This document shows, piece after piece, positions 45,877-54,591 of a stretch of DNA of 64,000 bases (its first letter is position 1; each line of letters begins with the position of its first letter). The notes below the pieces were generated by a model. That model was not told the DNA's origin and did no database searches. It saw only the letters and a list, made by a program, of their open reading frames with translations. This DNA comes from Xiheibacterium sp038325765. GTDB lineage: Bacteria; Myxococcota_A; Polyangia; Nannocystales; Nannocystaceae. A program made the translations under genes and the position numbers. The DNA is taken from contig JBBQJI010000001.1 of assembly GCA_038325765.1 (NCBI GenBank), positions 124,001 to 188,000 of the forward strand, read 5' to 3'.

Positions 45877-47814
45877 ATGCACTCGGATAGTCCTACCCGC
45901 GCCCTCGCGTTGCTGGTCCTGACCGGCTGCGGCGGCGTCACGGTGCTGCAGGGATCCGACTCGGCATCGGATCGCGGCGAGGCGAGCAGCGACGGTGTCG
46001 CATCGACCGGCAACAGCGGCGTCGACACCTCGGACGCGGCCTCGTCGTCCTCGGCGACGACGTCGTCATCCGCGTCGGGCATGGGCTCGAGCAGCTCGAG
46101 CACCGACGGCACAGTCGGGGCGAGCTCGGGTGACGCGGGCTCGAGCAACGCCGAGGCTTCGGGCGACTCGAGCACCGAGCCTGGCGGCGGCGACACGTCC
46201 GCGGGCACCTCGTCCAGCGCAATGCCTTGCTGCGACGGGACCGAGGGCGGCGCGAGCACCGGCGAGCTCGAGGGTCCCGCCTTCGTCGACATCACCGTTG
46301 CCGCGGGCCTCACCCACCACCAGGGCACGCCGCAGCCGGCGGGCAGCTGCCTCATCGACGCGATCGACCCGCCGGTACCGGGACTGTTCTGCTCTCCCGA
46401 GCGCGTCTCGGGAGGCGCCGCCGTGGCCGACGTCGACGGCGACGGCTGGCTCGACGTCTTCATCACGCGGCCGTACGACGAGGACCTGCTCTACCGCAAC
46501 CTGGGCGACGGGACGTTCGTCGACATCGCCGCGGACGTCGGGCTGACCGGCACCCTCGGCACCGCGGGCGCAGCCTTCGGCGACGTCGACGACGACGGTG
46601 ATCAGGATCTCTACGTCACCACGCTCGGCCAGCTCCAGCACTCCCTCTTCATCCAAGAGGATGGGCTGTTCACCGAGCAGGCGCTCGAGCGCGGTGCGGC
46701 GGTCCTGAGCGAGCACCAGCACGCGGGGACCTCGGTCGCGTTCGCGGACTACGATCTCGACGGCGATCTCGACCTCTACGTCGGCGAGTGGCGCACCCAC
46801 GCCGTTGGTGACCATCCCTCGCACGCACGCCTGCTGCGCAACCTCGGCCCCGAAGCGCTCGGCTACTTCGAAGACGTCACGACGGCGGCGGGCATCGCCG
46901 TCGACGACGTGTGGCAGACGGTGGACGGCGACATCGACGGCACGTTCGTGTTCTCGGTCGGCTGGACCGATCTCGACGATGACGGCTGGCCCGATCTCCT
47001 GCTCGCCTCCGACTTCGCCGCTTCGCGTCTGTTCTGGAACGCCGGCGACGGCACCTTCGTCGACGGTACGCTCGCCGCAGGTGTAGGCACCGAAGAGAAC
47101 GGGATGGGCTCGGCGACGGCCGACTATGATCGCGACGGCGACGCCGACTGGTTCGTCACGTCGATCACCGGGCCGGGCAAGACTGGCAACCGCTTGTATC
47201 GCAACGACGGCGATCGTCTGTTCACCGACGTGACCGACGACGCGGGCGTGCGTGACGCAGGCTGGGGTTGGGGCGCGGCGTTCGTCGATCACGATCTCGA
47301 CGCCGACTTCGATCTGGTCGCGACCAACGGCTGGTACGCGACCGCGGCCTTGGCGGACCCGATGGTCGCGTGGACCCTCGACGGCGATGCCTACGTCGCC
47401 GAGCAGGACGCCCTCGGCCTCGTGGACACCGGGCAGGGCCGTGGCCTCGTCGCGTTCGATGCCGACAACGACGGCGACCTCGAGATCCTGGTCGTGAACA
47501 ACCGCGACGAGGTGAAGCTGTTCCGCAACGACACGCCGCGGGCCGGTCGACACTGGTTGCGCGTGCAGACCCCGGGCAGCGCGAGCAACCGCGACGGCAT
47601 CGGAGCCATCGTCACGGTGACCACCGAGCTCGGTCCGCAGCGCGTCGAGATCGGCGGCACCAGCCACCTGCTCGGCCACGACGCCCGCGAGGCGCACTTC
47701 GGCCTCGGCGACGCGGTCACGGCCGACGTGGGTGTGCTATGGCCGGCGACCGGCGCGACCGCGGCGCTCGACGACGTCGCGGCCGACCAGATCCTGGTCA
47801 TTGCCGAACCCTGA
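45877..47814 (+). CDS. FG-GAP/VCBS-repeat lipoprotein (CRTAC1-like)
   Basis: 645 residues. Lipobox VLTGC, Cys18. A 110-residue Ser/Gly/Thr/Asp linker precedes a seven-bladed-propeller-like domain made of FG-GAP/VCBS repeats: VADVDGDGWLDVFITRPYDED, FGDVDDDGDQDLYVTTLG, FADYDLDGDLDLYVGEW, and more, each with a D-x-D-x-D-G calcium-like loop. The C-terminus has the UnbV/ASPIC pattern (HWLRVQTPGSASNRDGIGA then VEIGGTSHLLGHDAREAHFG LG). It is a surface adhesin-like protein; ligand unknown. The long low-complexity linker is typical of this group of bacteria. Confidence 0.88.
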   Translation: MHSDSPTRALALLVLTGCGGVTVLQGSDSASDRGEASSDGVASTGNSGVDTSDAASSSSATTSSSASGMGSSSSSTDGTVGASSGDAGSSNAEASGDSSTEPGGGDTSAGTSSSAMPCCDGTEGGASTGELEGPAFVDITVAAGLTHHQGTPQPAGSCLIDAIDPPVPGLFCSPERVSGGAAVADVDGDGWLDVFITRPYDEDLLYRNLGDGTFVDIAADVGLTGTLGTAGAAFGDVDDDGDQDLYVTTLGQLQHSLFIQEDGLFTEQALERGAAVLSEHQHAGTSVAFADYDLDGDLDLYVGEWRTHAVGDHPSHARLLRNLGPEALGYFEDVTTAAGIAVDDVWQTVDGDIDGTFVFSVGWTDLDDDGWPDLLLASDFAASRLFWNAGDGTFVDGTLAAGVGTEENGMGSATADYDRDGDADWFVTSITGPGKTGNRLYRNDGDRLFTDVTDDAGVRDAGWGWGAAFVDHDLDADFDLVATNGWYATAALADPMVAWTLDGDAYVAEQDALGLVDTGQGRGLVAFDADNDGDLEILVVNNRDEVKLFRNDTPRAGRHWLRVQTPGSASNRDGIGAIVTVTTELGPQRVEIGGTSHLLGHDAREAHFGLGDAVTADVGVLWPATGATAALDDVAADQILVIAEP

Positions 47815-48231
47815 CGGTTGTCGCCGAACCCGACGATCGTCGCCGACCGGCTCGAACCGCAACCCGTGGATCGAGCGCGTCGGGCGGTTGCTCCAGCTCT
47901 CCGTCACCGTGATCAACTCCGCTCGCGTCAGGACCTCGTGCGTCTTGGGCAACGGCAGCCCCGTCGCCTGCATGATCTCGCTGAGCGTCGATACCGTCGC
48001 GGTCAGCCCCGTCGCGTTCACGGGTGGCGAGACGCGCAGGCAGAACGGCCAGGTGTCGACGTTCTCCTCGCGCTCGCGGGTGAGCGTCCGCGAGGAACGT
48101 CGCCGGCCGGCACCGGCGAAGGAGAATTTCCGCGACCGGCGGTCACCTGACACTGTGGCAAAAACGCCCGCGCCCCTCGCTCGATAGCGCTCAACGCGCC
48201 CTGGAGGCCCTTTGGAGCCCGAAATTGGCAC
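47737..48231 (-). pseudogene. Coding-like remnant or small unknown gene
   Basis: On the minus strand, bases about 48110-47830 show near-total G/C third positions and read ENVDTWPFCLRVSPPV, TVSTLSEIMQATGLPL and THEVLTRAELITVTE. The open frame runs from 48231 to 47737, but its last third is the antisense of the FG-GAP gene, so the original C-terminus seems lost. Family not recognised. Rest of 47815-48279 holds only an inverted repeat and a -10-like site. Confidence 0.35.
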
Positions 48232-48246
48232 CGTGGCGTAACGGTG
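48229..48246. promoter_or_regulatory. Inverted repeat upstream of Cys-rich lipoprotein
   Basis: CACCGT, six bases, ACGGTG. A possible operator, 33 bases before the ATG at 48280. Seen by eye only. Confidence 0.25.
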
Positions 48247-48268
48247 TCGTTCGGGCGAGGTGCGCGCC

Positions 48269-48274
48269 TATCCT
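48269..48274 (+). promoter_or_regulatory. Possible -10 (TATCCT)
   Basis: TATCCT ends 5 bases before the ATG at 48280, the same hexamer as before the isomerase fusion. Confidence 0.35.
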
Positions 48275-48279
48275 CCGAC

Positions 48280-50133
48280 ATGCTCCGCGGCTTCTTTCCC
48301 CTGATTGACACTGCCCGACACCGTCGACATGTCCTGCTCGCCGCCCTCGTGGTCGGCGCCTGCGGCGACGATGGCACCGAGGCAACCTCCAGCAACACCA
48401 TCTCCGGGACCGACACGTCGACCTCCGAGTCTGACCCGTCCGATCCGAGTGACACTTCAGACACGAGCAGCGCAGGGACTGTCGACCCGGATTCGTCGAG
48501 CGGCCCCGGCGAGTCGAGCGAGTCGAGTGGCCCCGGCGAGTCGAGCGAGTCGAGCGGCCCCGGCGAGTCGAGCGAGTCGAGCGGCCCGGGCGAGTCGAGC
48601 GAGTCGAGTGGCCCCGGTGAGTCGAGCGAGTCGAGCGGCAGCACTAGCGTCGGACCCGCCTGTGGGAACGACGTCATCGAAGACGCCGAGATCTGTGACG
48701 GAGTCGATCTCGCCGGCGAGGACTGCATCGCGCAGGGCTTCGAGGGCGGCGTGCTCGGATGTGCGGACGACTGCACCGCCTTCGACACGAGCAACTGCAC
48801 CGATGCGTCGTGCGCCCACGACCTCTGCGTCGAGGGCGAGGTACTGGTTCCAGACTGCGACACCTGCGTCGAACAGATCTGCGCCGTCGACCCGTTCTGC
48901 TGCAACGACAGCTGGGACGCCACATGTGTCAACCAGGTCACCTCGATCTGCGGCATCGTCTGCCCCGGTTGCGGTAACGACGTCATCGAGGGTGATGAGG
49001 TCTGCGACGGCACCGACCTCGCGCTCGAAGACTGCATCACGCAGGGGTTGCCCGACGGCACGCTGGGCTGCACCGCCGATTGCACCGCGTTCGACACGAG
49101 CCTGTGCACCGGTCTCGGCGACGGGGACTGCTGCGTGGCGAACGGATCTCCTGGCTGCAACGACGCGGCCTGCGAGGACTCGGTCTGCGCCGCCGATCCT
49201 TTCTGCTGCAACACCCAGTGGGACATCGTCTGCGCGAACGCGGCGGACGCGGATCCCAACTGCGCGACGGCGGCGTCGTGCGTGAGCGACTGCTGCGCCG
49301 CCCATGGGACGCCGGGCTGCGACGACGATGCCTGCGAGGCCTCGGTGTGCGCCGCCGATCCGTTCTGCTGCAACAACCAATGGGACGTCGTCTGCACGAA
49401 CAACGCGCTCGTCGACCCCAACTGCGCATCGGCGTGCGGCGGTGGCGGTGCGGTGTGCGGTGACAATCTCGCCGAGGGCACCGAGGCGTGTGACGGCGCC
49501 GATCTCGTCGGTGAGGACTGCATCACGCAGGGCTTCGACGGCGGCGTGCTGGCGTGCGCGGGGGACTGCACCGGGTTCGACACCTCCGGCTGCACTGAAG
49601 GTCCCAGCGACTGCTGCGTCGCCCATCTGACGCCGGGCTGCGATGACGCGGCCTGCGAGGCCTCGGTGTGCGCGGTCGATCCGTTCTGCTGCAACAGCCA
49701 ATGGGACGTCGTCTGCACGAACACCGCGCTCGTCGACCCCAACTGCGCGGCGGTGTGCGGCGGCGCGGTGTTCGCATGCCAGGACCAGGGGATCGGCGGC
49801 ACGATCGGCCCTGCGGTGGCCGCGGGCAACACGCTCGGCAGCGACGACGACCTGGATCCGAGCTGCGGCGCTGGTAACGCCAACGACGAGGTCATCGCCT
49901 TCACCGCGCCGTTGGCCGCGCAGTATACGTTCAACACCGACGGGTCGAACTACGATACCGTGATGGCGCTGTTCTCGGACTGCGCCACGCAACTGGCCTG
50001 CGACGACGACAGCGGCGTCGGTACGCAGTCGCAGATCGTTCGCAACCTCGCCGCAGGCGAGGTCGTGCTGATCCTGGTCGACGGCTTCAACGGCTCGACC
50101 GGCGCCTGGACGCTGAACATCAGCTCGCCTTGA
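48280..50133 (+). CDS. Cysteine-rich repeat lipoprotein
   Basis: 617 residues. Lipobox VVGAC, Cys28. A Ser/Thr/Asp linker contains five copies of SSGPGESSE. The body alternates two Cys-rich modules: CGNDVIEGDEVCDGTDLALE with a following C-x6-C (myxobacterial DUF4215-like type, three copies), and CCVAHGTPGCDD-AACE with ADPFCCNNQWDVVC (four or more copies). Each carries 6-8 cysteines, so disulfides outside the cell are expected. The last 110 residues are Cys-poor and beta-rich (FTAPLAAQYTFNTDGSNYD and VLILVDGFNGSTGAWTL), like a bacterial pre-peptidase C-terminal domain. Probably a surface or adhesive protein. Confidence 0.88.
   Translation: MLRGFFPLIDTARHRRHVLLAALVVGACGDDGTEATSSNTISGTDTSTSESDPSDPSDTSDTSSAGTVDPDSSSGPGESSESSGPGESSESSGPGESSESSGPGESSESSGPGESSESSGSTSVGPACGNDVIEDAEICDGVDLAGEDCIAQGFEGGVLGCADDCTAFDTSNCTDASCAHDLCVEGEVLVPDCDTCVEQICAVDPFCCNDSWDATCVNQVTSICGIVCPGCGNDVIEGDEVCDGTDLALEDCITQGLPDGTLGCTADCTAFDTSLCTGLGDGDCCVANGSPGCNDAACEDSVCAADPFCCNTQWDIVCANAADADPNCATAASCVSDCCAAHGTPGCDDDACEASVCAADPFCCNNQWDVVCTNNALVDPNCASACGGGGAVCGDNLAEGTEACDGADLVGEDCITQGFDGGVLACAGDCTGFDTSGCTEGPSDCCVAHLTPGCDDAACEASVCAVDPFCCNSQWDVVCTNTALVDPNCAAVCGGAVFACQDQGIGGTIGPAVAAGNTLGSDDDLDPSCGAGNANDEVIAFTAPLAAQYTFNTDGSNYDTVMALFSDCATQLACDDDSGVGTQSQIVRNLAAGEVVLILVDGFNGSTGAWTLNISSP
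48496..48630 (+). repeat. 27-bp tandem repeat in coding sequence, five copies
   Basis: Five in-frame 27-base copies encoding SSGPGESSE. Copies differ at only a few third positions, so the array is young or kept uniform. Being in frame, copy change would alter linker length without frameshift. Confidence 0.92.
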
Positions 50134-50288
50134 GCTGATGGGCGGGATCTCGGCCGCGCAGGGTTCGCCTGCGCGGCCACGGGCTGCATCACGCGGTACG
50201 AGAAGCTTTCACTTCTCGACTGCGCCCTGCGCCGTCCGGAACCGACGCTCCGCGTCCTCGGGGTCGGCGTGGTGCGCATGTTCGACGC

Positions 50289-50618
50289 GGCCGCCCCGGT
50301 CAGGATGCCTGCGCGAGCGGCCGGCAACACGACCGTGCGGATGCTCTGCAGCTTGGTGGCGCGGAGCGCCGCCGCGGCCTCGCGTGGCTCGCGAGGCGCG
50401 GCACGCAGCGCTTGCTCCGTGGTGACCACGACCACCGGAAGTGTGAGCACCGCGAGCGTGGCCGATGCCCACAGCATGCATGGACGACCGAACACCGCCG
50501 TGTCGAGCTCGCCATACGCGAGCCCGTCGATCCCACGACCGACAAAGAGGACGAAGAACCCGAGGCCGAACAGTCCGAACACGATCGATGGCACGCCGGC
50601 GAGGGCTCGGACTGTCTG
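50289..50618 (-). pseudogene. pstA: pstA fragment, fused in frame to pstC
   Basis: About 110 codons of the phosphate permease PstA: RALAGVPSIVFGLFGLGFFV, LAVLTLPVVVVTTEQALRAA, then EAAAALRATKLQSIRTVVLP and ARAGILTG, where homology stops. The N-terminal segments and the final R-A-x-GET part are gone. It continues the pstC frame without a stop, so a deletion joined the two. The frame runs on to 49950 with no further homology. Confidence 0.75.
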
Positions 50619-51326
50619 CCAGTGATCGCCGCCGCGCTCGGTCTCGCCGAGCTCGGCGGCGATCGTCGCGGTGACGGTGCGCGCACCGCTGGTCGGCGCG
50701 GCGTCCACCACCGCGGCGTTGCCCGAGACCATGAGCACGATCATCGTCTCGCCGATCGCACGACCGAATCCGAGCACGACCCCTGCGACCACCCCCGGTG
50801 CTGCGGCCGGGAGCACCACCCACAGCGCGGTCTGCCAGCGCCGAGCGCCGAGCGCGTCGCTGGCCTCGCGCAGTGCACGTGGCACCGCGGACAGTGCGTC
50901 CTCCGCCACCGAGAACACAATCGGGATGACTGCCAGCGACAGCGCGAGCCCGGCCACGAGCGCGTTCGCGGCGTAGGTCAAGTCGAGCGCGCGTTGCGGC
51001 GCGGGCGCAACGAGCATGAGCGCGACCAGCCCCAGCACGACCGAAGGCACGCCCGCGAGCAGCTCGAGCGCGGGCTCGAGCACCCGCCGTTGGCTCGGGC
51101 GGGCGACATCCGAGACGAATACACCAGGGGCGAGCGCAACCGGCACGGCCGCGGGCAATGCGATCGACGTGACCTCCAGCGAACCGACCAGCAGCGGCAT
51201 GACGTCGAGCTTCGGTGGCTGGCCCACCGGTTGCCACACCGACCGGCCACGGTCTCCGGAGGGCAGCAAGAGATCGCGGAGTACGGCCCAGCCCCCATCG
51301 CCCCATGGGATCGGCAGTGCCAGGAA
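50619..51326 (-). pseudogene. pstC: pstC remnant (phosphate ABC permease)
   Basis: About 235 codons of PstC: VMPLLVGSLEVTSIALPAAV, LAGVPSVVLGLVALMLVAP, PRALREASDALGARRWQTAL and the EAA-loop end VLGFGRAIGETMIVLMVSGN. First membrane segment is missing and the end is lost at ERGGDHWQTV, where PstA sequence begins in frame. It has no plausible start codon of its own next to the homology. Permease function is unlikely since both partners are incomplete. Confidence 0.75.
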
Positions 51327-51327
51327 G

Positions 51328-51567
51328 GCACTGTGTGTGCGCGGCGAAGTCGTGCCACTCGAGCACGCGCTCCTTGAAGAACGCGTAGGTGCCGGAGCTG
51401 TTCTCCCGCGAGTAGGACGCGATCGGTTGGTCCGCTCCGCCGAGCTCGTTCCAGCGCTCGATGTCGCCGCGATAGATCCGTGCGAGCTCGTCGATGCTGA
51501 TCGACGCGATCCCGTCGTCGACGTGCAAAAGCCGCTGCGCAGGGCGCAGCTCGGCACGCCCGAGCAC
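51328..51567 (-). pseudogene. pstS: pstS fragment (phosphate-binding protein)
   Basis: About 80 codons from the middle of a PstS-type protein: SISIDELARIYRGDIERWNE, LGGADQPIASYSREN and SSGTYAFFKERVLEW. No signal peptide, N-terminus or C-terminus remain. The frame changes at about 51328 into pstC sequence. pstB and phoU are not found. Confidence 0.72.
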
Positions 51568-51612
51568 CCTGCGTCGAGCGAGCGAGCGAGCGCGCGAGAT
51601 CGACGCGGGGCC

Positions 51613-52662
51613 TCAGCCGTGCGTGTCACCCCGGGTCGTCGTGCCGCCACGCCACCGGTCGATCCTCCGTTGCGCGGCCGCCGAGTCATCGGCGAGCCCG
51701 AGGCGCTCGAGCACCGCGACGCTCGCACTCGTGGTCGCGATCGGATCGATCCCCGCGCCGCGCAGCAGCTTGCACTGGCACACCGCGCAGGGCTGTACGG
51801 CGAGCGCGTCGAGGTCCTCGATCACGTCGACCGGACCAAGCAGGCAGCGCGCGTAGTTGCAGTGCGTGAGGCCGAACATGTGCGCGAGCTCGTGTCCGAG
51901 CAGTCGCACACTGCGGCGCAGGATCGTCGGCTCGAGGTCGTCGGGCCGCCACCCGCCGTGGAAGCTTGGATCGAACCGCGCGAAGCTGGCGATGCCGTGG
52001 CGCCCGTGATGCAGCGACCAGCCAAACGCGTAGTGCTGCTCGGGCACGGCGAATAGATCGACGTTGACCAGCGTGAGCATCGCGTAGGCGTGCGGCGGAA
52101 GATCGCTCTTTACCGCGCTCAGCAGCGCGCGGGCGTCGATCTGCGTGATGGCACCGCGTTGTCGGGACGCGAGCGCCGAGGGCTGGAGGGGCCGCGCCGG
52201 CAGCACCTCGACCGGCAGACCGAAGCCCGCGGCGATCACCGCGGCGAGCTCTTCGAGCGCCGGGGTGCGCACCAGACCGACGAAGTCCTCGCCCTCCACC
52301 ACGTCGAAGGGAAAGTGCCCCAGCGGCTGCAGCACCAAGGTGCGGCGCTCCGAGGTGATCGGGTGGGGTTCGCTGCGCAGGTAGTCGGCGACCGACTGCG
52401 GCAGCTCGACGTGCCGACGCATGACCGCGGTCGCGCGCGCCGGTGCCGGCTCGTGTCCCTCGGGATCGGCGAGCCACCGCGCGTGATCGGACGATAGATC
52501 ATCGAGCGGGCCCAGGGCCCCCCGCCAGCGTGGGCTGGACTCGCGCCGCGCCGTGGCGGGGAGCGGCCGGGGGCGTTGGGTGTCGGGCGTCGGGGACGTG
52601 TCGGCGGCACACGCCGCGACGCCCAGGACGCTGCCGGCGAAGCGTCGACGAGACCACCGCAC
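51613..52662 (-). CDS. Archaemetzincin-like metalloprotease, Tat lipoprotein
   Basis: 349 residues from a GTG at 52662. N-terminus RWSRRRFAGSVLGVAACAAD has a twin-arginine motif and a lipobox-like GVAAC. The C-terminal half is an archaelysin: HELAHMFGLTHC (near 256) gives HExxHxxGxxH with the following Cys, then a second Cys (YARCLLG) and CAVCQC, the Cys pattern that binds a second zinc in archaemetzincins. The family's C-x-M after HC is here C-L-L. It should cut peptides outside the cytoplasm. A start at 52764 would add 34 residues and bury the Tat motif deeper. Confidence 0.83.
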   Translation of the reverse strand: MRWSRRRFAGSVLGVAACAADTSPTPDTQRPRPLPATARRESSPRWRGALGPLDDLSSDHARWLADPEGHEPAPARATAVMRRHVELPQSVADYLRSEPHPITSERRTLVLQPLGHFPFDVVEGEDFVGLVRTPALEELAAVIAAGFGLPVEVLPARPLQPSALASRQRGAITQIDARALLSAVKSDLPPHAYAMLTLVNVDLFAVPEQHYAFGWSLHHGRHGIASFARFDPSFHGGWRPDDLEPTILRRSVRLLGHELAHMFGLTHCNYARCLLGPVDVIEDLDALAVQPCAVCQCKLLRGAGIDPIATTSASVAVLERLGLADDSAAAQRRIDRWRGGTTTRGDTHG

Positions 52663-52773
52663 CCATGGTGGGACGATCGACGCGGCGCGGAGTTCCCGAG
52701 GCAGTTTCTGCGGGTGAGCTCGCGGCGACGGCGGGCATTTGCTCGATCGCCTCGCACTGGTCAACCTTCTCGG

Positions 52774-53289
52774 ATGACCCTGCGACAGTTGGCTTTGATC
52801 CTGCTTCCCACGGCTTTCCTGGTCCCCGCGTGTGGAGGCGACGATGGACCCGAACCCACCGGCGGCGGCCAGACGTCCGTCGACTCGGAGTCGGGGACCG
52901 CGGACAGCTCGGGGACCGCGGATGGCCCTACGACGACCGGCCCGGGCGAGTCCACCGGCGGCGGTGAACTGGCGTGCGGCGACGCGCTGGTATGCGACAC
53001 CGGCGAGGTGTGCATCGAGGATGTCATCGCCCCGGCATGCACCAATCTCGACGATCCCGAGGCCATGTGTCCGCCCGGACAGGATCTGACCTACTGCGGC
53101 GGGGCCGGGATCCCGTGCTGTTGCGAGCCACCCCCACGCTCCGAGTTCCGCTGCATCACCCCGAGCGGCTGCGGCGATGTGGTCGACTGTACGTGCCTCG
53201 GCGAGATCTGCACCGAGGGTCGCGAGTGCGCGGCGCTCGGCGTGGATCCCACTCGCGCGTTCGCCTGCGAGGAGCTGCCCACGCCATGA
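52774..53289 (+). CDS. Cys-rich lipoprotein, hypothetical
   Basis: 171 residues. Lipobox FLVPAC, Cys20. Linker of Gly/Thr/Ser/Glu (about 22-66), then a compact domain with 16 or so cysteines (ACGDALVCDTGEVCIED, CGGAGIPCCCEPPP, CGDVVDCTCLGEICTEGREC). Likely disulfide-bonded on the cell surface. Divergent from the archaemetzincin, about 110 bases apart. Family not recognised. Confidence 0.8.
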   Translation: MTLRQLALILLPTAFLVPACGGDDGPEPTGGGQTSVDSESGTADSSGTADGPTTTGPGESTGGGELACGDALVCDTGEVCIEDVIAPACTNLDDPEAMCPPGQDLTYCGGAGIPCCCEPPPRSEFRCITPSGCGDVVDCTCLGEICTEGRECAALGVDPTRAFACEELPTP

Positions 53290-53300
53290 CGCGGCGGTGA

Positions 53301-53480
53301 TCAGTCGGTCGGGTCGCTGCCCATCACGCGCGCGAGATCGTCGGGCGTCTCGCGGTTCTGTCGAGCACCCGGATCGTGGAGCTCGACCCGACGGCGACGC
53401 GAGGTGACATGGGGCTCTCCAAGCAGATCGCGCAGCGTCCGCTCCGGCGAGAGCGGGAGCGAGCGCGCGCGATCGACGAC
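53301..53480 (-). other. Coding-like fragment, minus strand
   Basis: Third positions are mostly G/C and the frame reads SLPLSPERTLRDLLGEPHV then VELHDPGARQNRETPDDLAR to a TGA at 53301. No credible start is seen and it abuts the next gene's end. It may be a remnant or chance. Nothing else is visible in 53290-53502. Confidence 0.25.
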
Positions 53481-53502
53481 CCGCCGACCGGGGCGATCGA
53501 GA

Positions 53503-54378
53503 TCAGAACCAAACCCGCACGCCCAACACCGGCCCGTGCATCCGCACGCGACCCACACTGCGCAGCTCGTACCCACCGTAGCCTTCGAAGCGCCGCACCA
53601 TGAAGCCCAGCGTGCCGCGCACCGTGCCCGTCGTCGCGCCGCCCAAGCGGCCGACGTCGCCGCGCGCCGAGATGACCAGCGGGCGCACGAGGAAGACGTC
53701 GAGTGTCGTCGATGCGTCGAAGCCCACCGCATCCTCGCGCCGCGGATCGTCGACGCGCGTGGCGTCGATCATGTACTGCGCGCCCATGCCGAGGCGCCAG
53801 ATCACCTTCGGCTGCATGACGAACGCGAAGTACGCGTTCGTGTTGCCGAGCCACAGGCCGTCCGGACCGTTCCGATCGATATATAGGCTTGCGTCGCTGC
53901 GCAGGGACAACCGCCACCATGCGGCTTCGATGTCGAAGGCGCCGCGCCACGAATCGTTCCGCAGGTACGCACCTTCGACCGCGGCGCGCAGCGACCACGA
54001 CTTGCCGCGGACTTTCGTGGCCGGACCCGCGCCGAGTCGCCGCACCCAGCCTCGATAGGGCCCGCGCGTGGGATCGGGCCCGCCCGCGAGTTCGCGCTGC
54101 TCGTAGGGATAGCGGGCGAACCCCGGGCGACCGAGCCGCGCCGACGTCTCCGTGATCGACTCGACGATCGCCGCACTGATCGAAGCGGCAAGGGAGCCGC
54201 TGTCGTCGTCGTCGTCGTCGTCGTCGTCGCTCGAGTCGTGACTCGAGTCCGAGCTGCTCCCAGAGCTCGAGCCACCGCCGACCTCCGAGCGGAGATCGTC
54301 GAGCGGACCGGCCATCGCCGTGCGCGGCGCGAGGCAGATCGCGAGCACGACCCATCGTGCGAGATTGCGCCAGCTCAT
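53503..54378 (-). CDS. Outer-membrane barrel-like exported protein
   Basis: 291 residues. Signal peptide (about 1-23, ending APRTAMA). A Ser/Asp linker with nine consecutive Asp follows (about 38-62). The remainder is amphipathic strands with aromatic ends (WSLRAAVEGAYLRNDSWRGA, FAFVMQPKVIWRLGMGAQYM) and a terminal strand ending in WF, the usual signal for outer-membrane assembly. No family recognised. The 213 bases between this gene and 54592 hold nothing I can support. Confidence 0.75.
   Translation of the reverse strand: MSWRNLARWVVLAICLAPRTAMAGPLDDLRSEVGGGSSSGSSSDSSHDSSDDDDDDDDDSGSLAASISAAIVESITETSARLGRPGFARYPYEQRELAGGPDPTRGPYRGWVRRLGAGPATKVRGKSWSLRAAVEGAYLRNDSWRGAFDIEAAWWRLSLRSDASLYIDRNGPDGLWLGNTNAYFAFVMQPKVIWRLGMGAQYMIDATRVDDPRREDAVGFDASTTLDVFLVRPLVISARGDVGRLGGATTGTVRGTLGFMVRRFEGYGGYELRSVGRVRMHGPVLGVRVWF
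54202..54228. repeat. GTC/GAC triplet run, nine copies, in coding sequence
   Basis: Nine uninterrupted triplets encoding poly-Asp in the barrel-like protein. Slippage would change Asp number in frame. Confidence 0.9.
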
Positions 54379-54591
54379 CAGTTAGAGTGATGACGTGCGA
54401 GTCGTCGATCCGGCAGGAGCATTCCGCGGACTCCGTCCCACTCGATGACGCGGATCACAGACCGTCGTACGGCCCCGACACTGTTGCACGCATGCGACGC
54501 GGTACGGGGCTGGATCAGCGACGCGTGCTCGCGCCCGCGAAGCGCAGCGGCGAGAGCTCGCCGTCGTCGGCGTGCGTCCTGCGAAGCCGCG

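Noticed and set aside
48018..49937. Long minus-strand open frame rich in Ser/Pro/Gln opposite the Cys-rich lipoprotein
   Set aside because: Antisense of a gene with clear lipobox and Cys repeats; no motif of its own.
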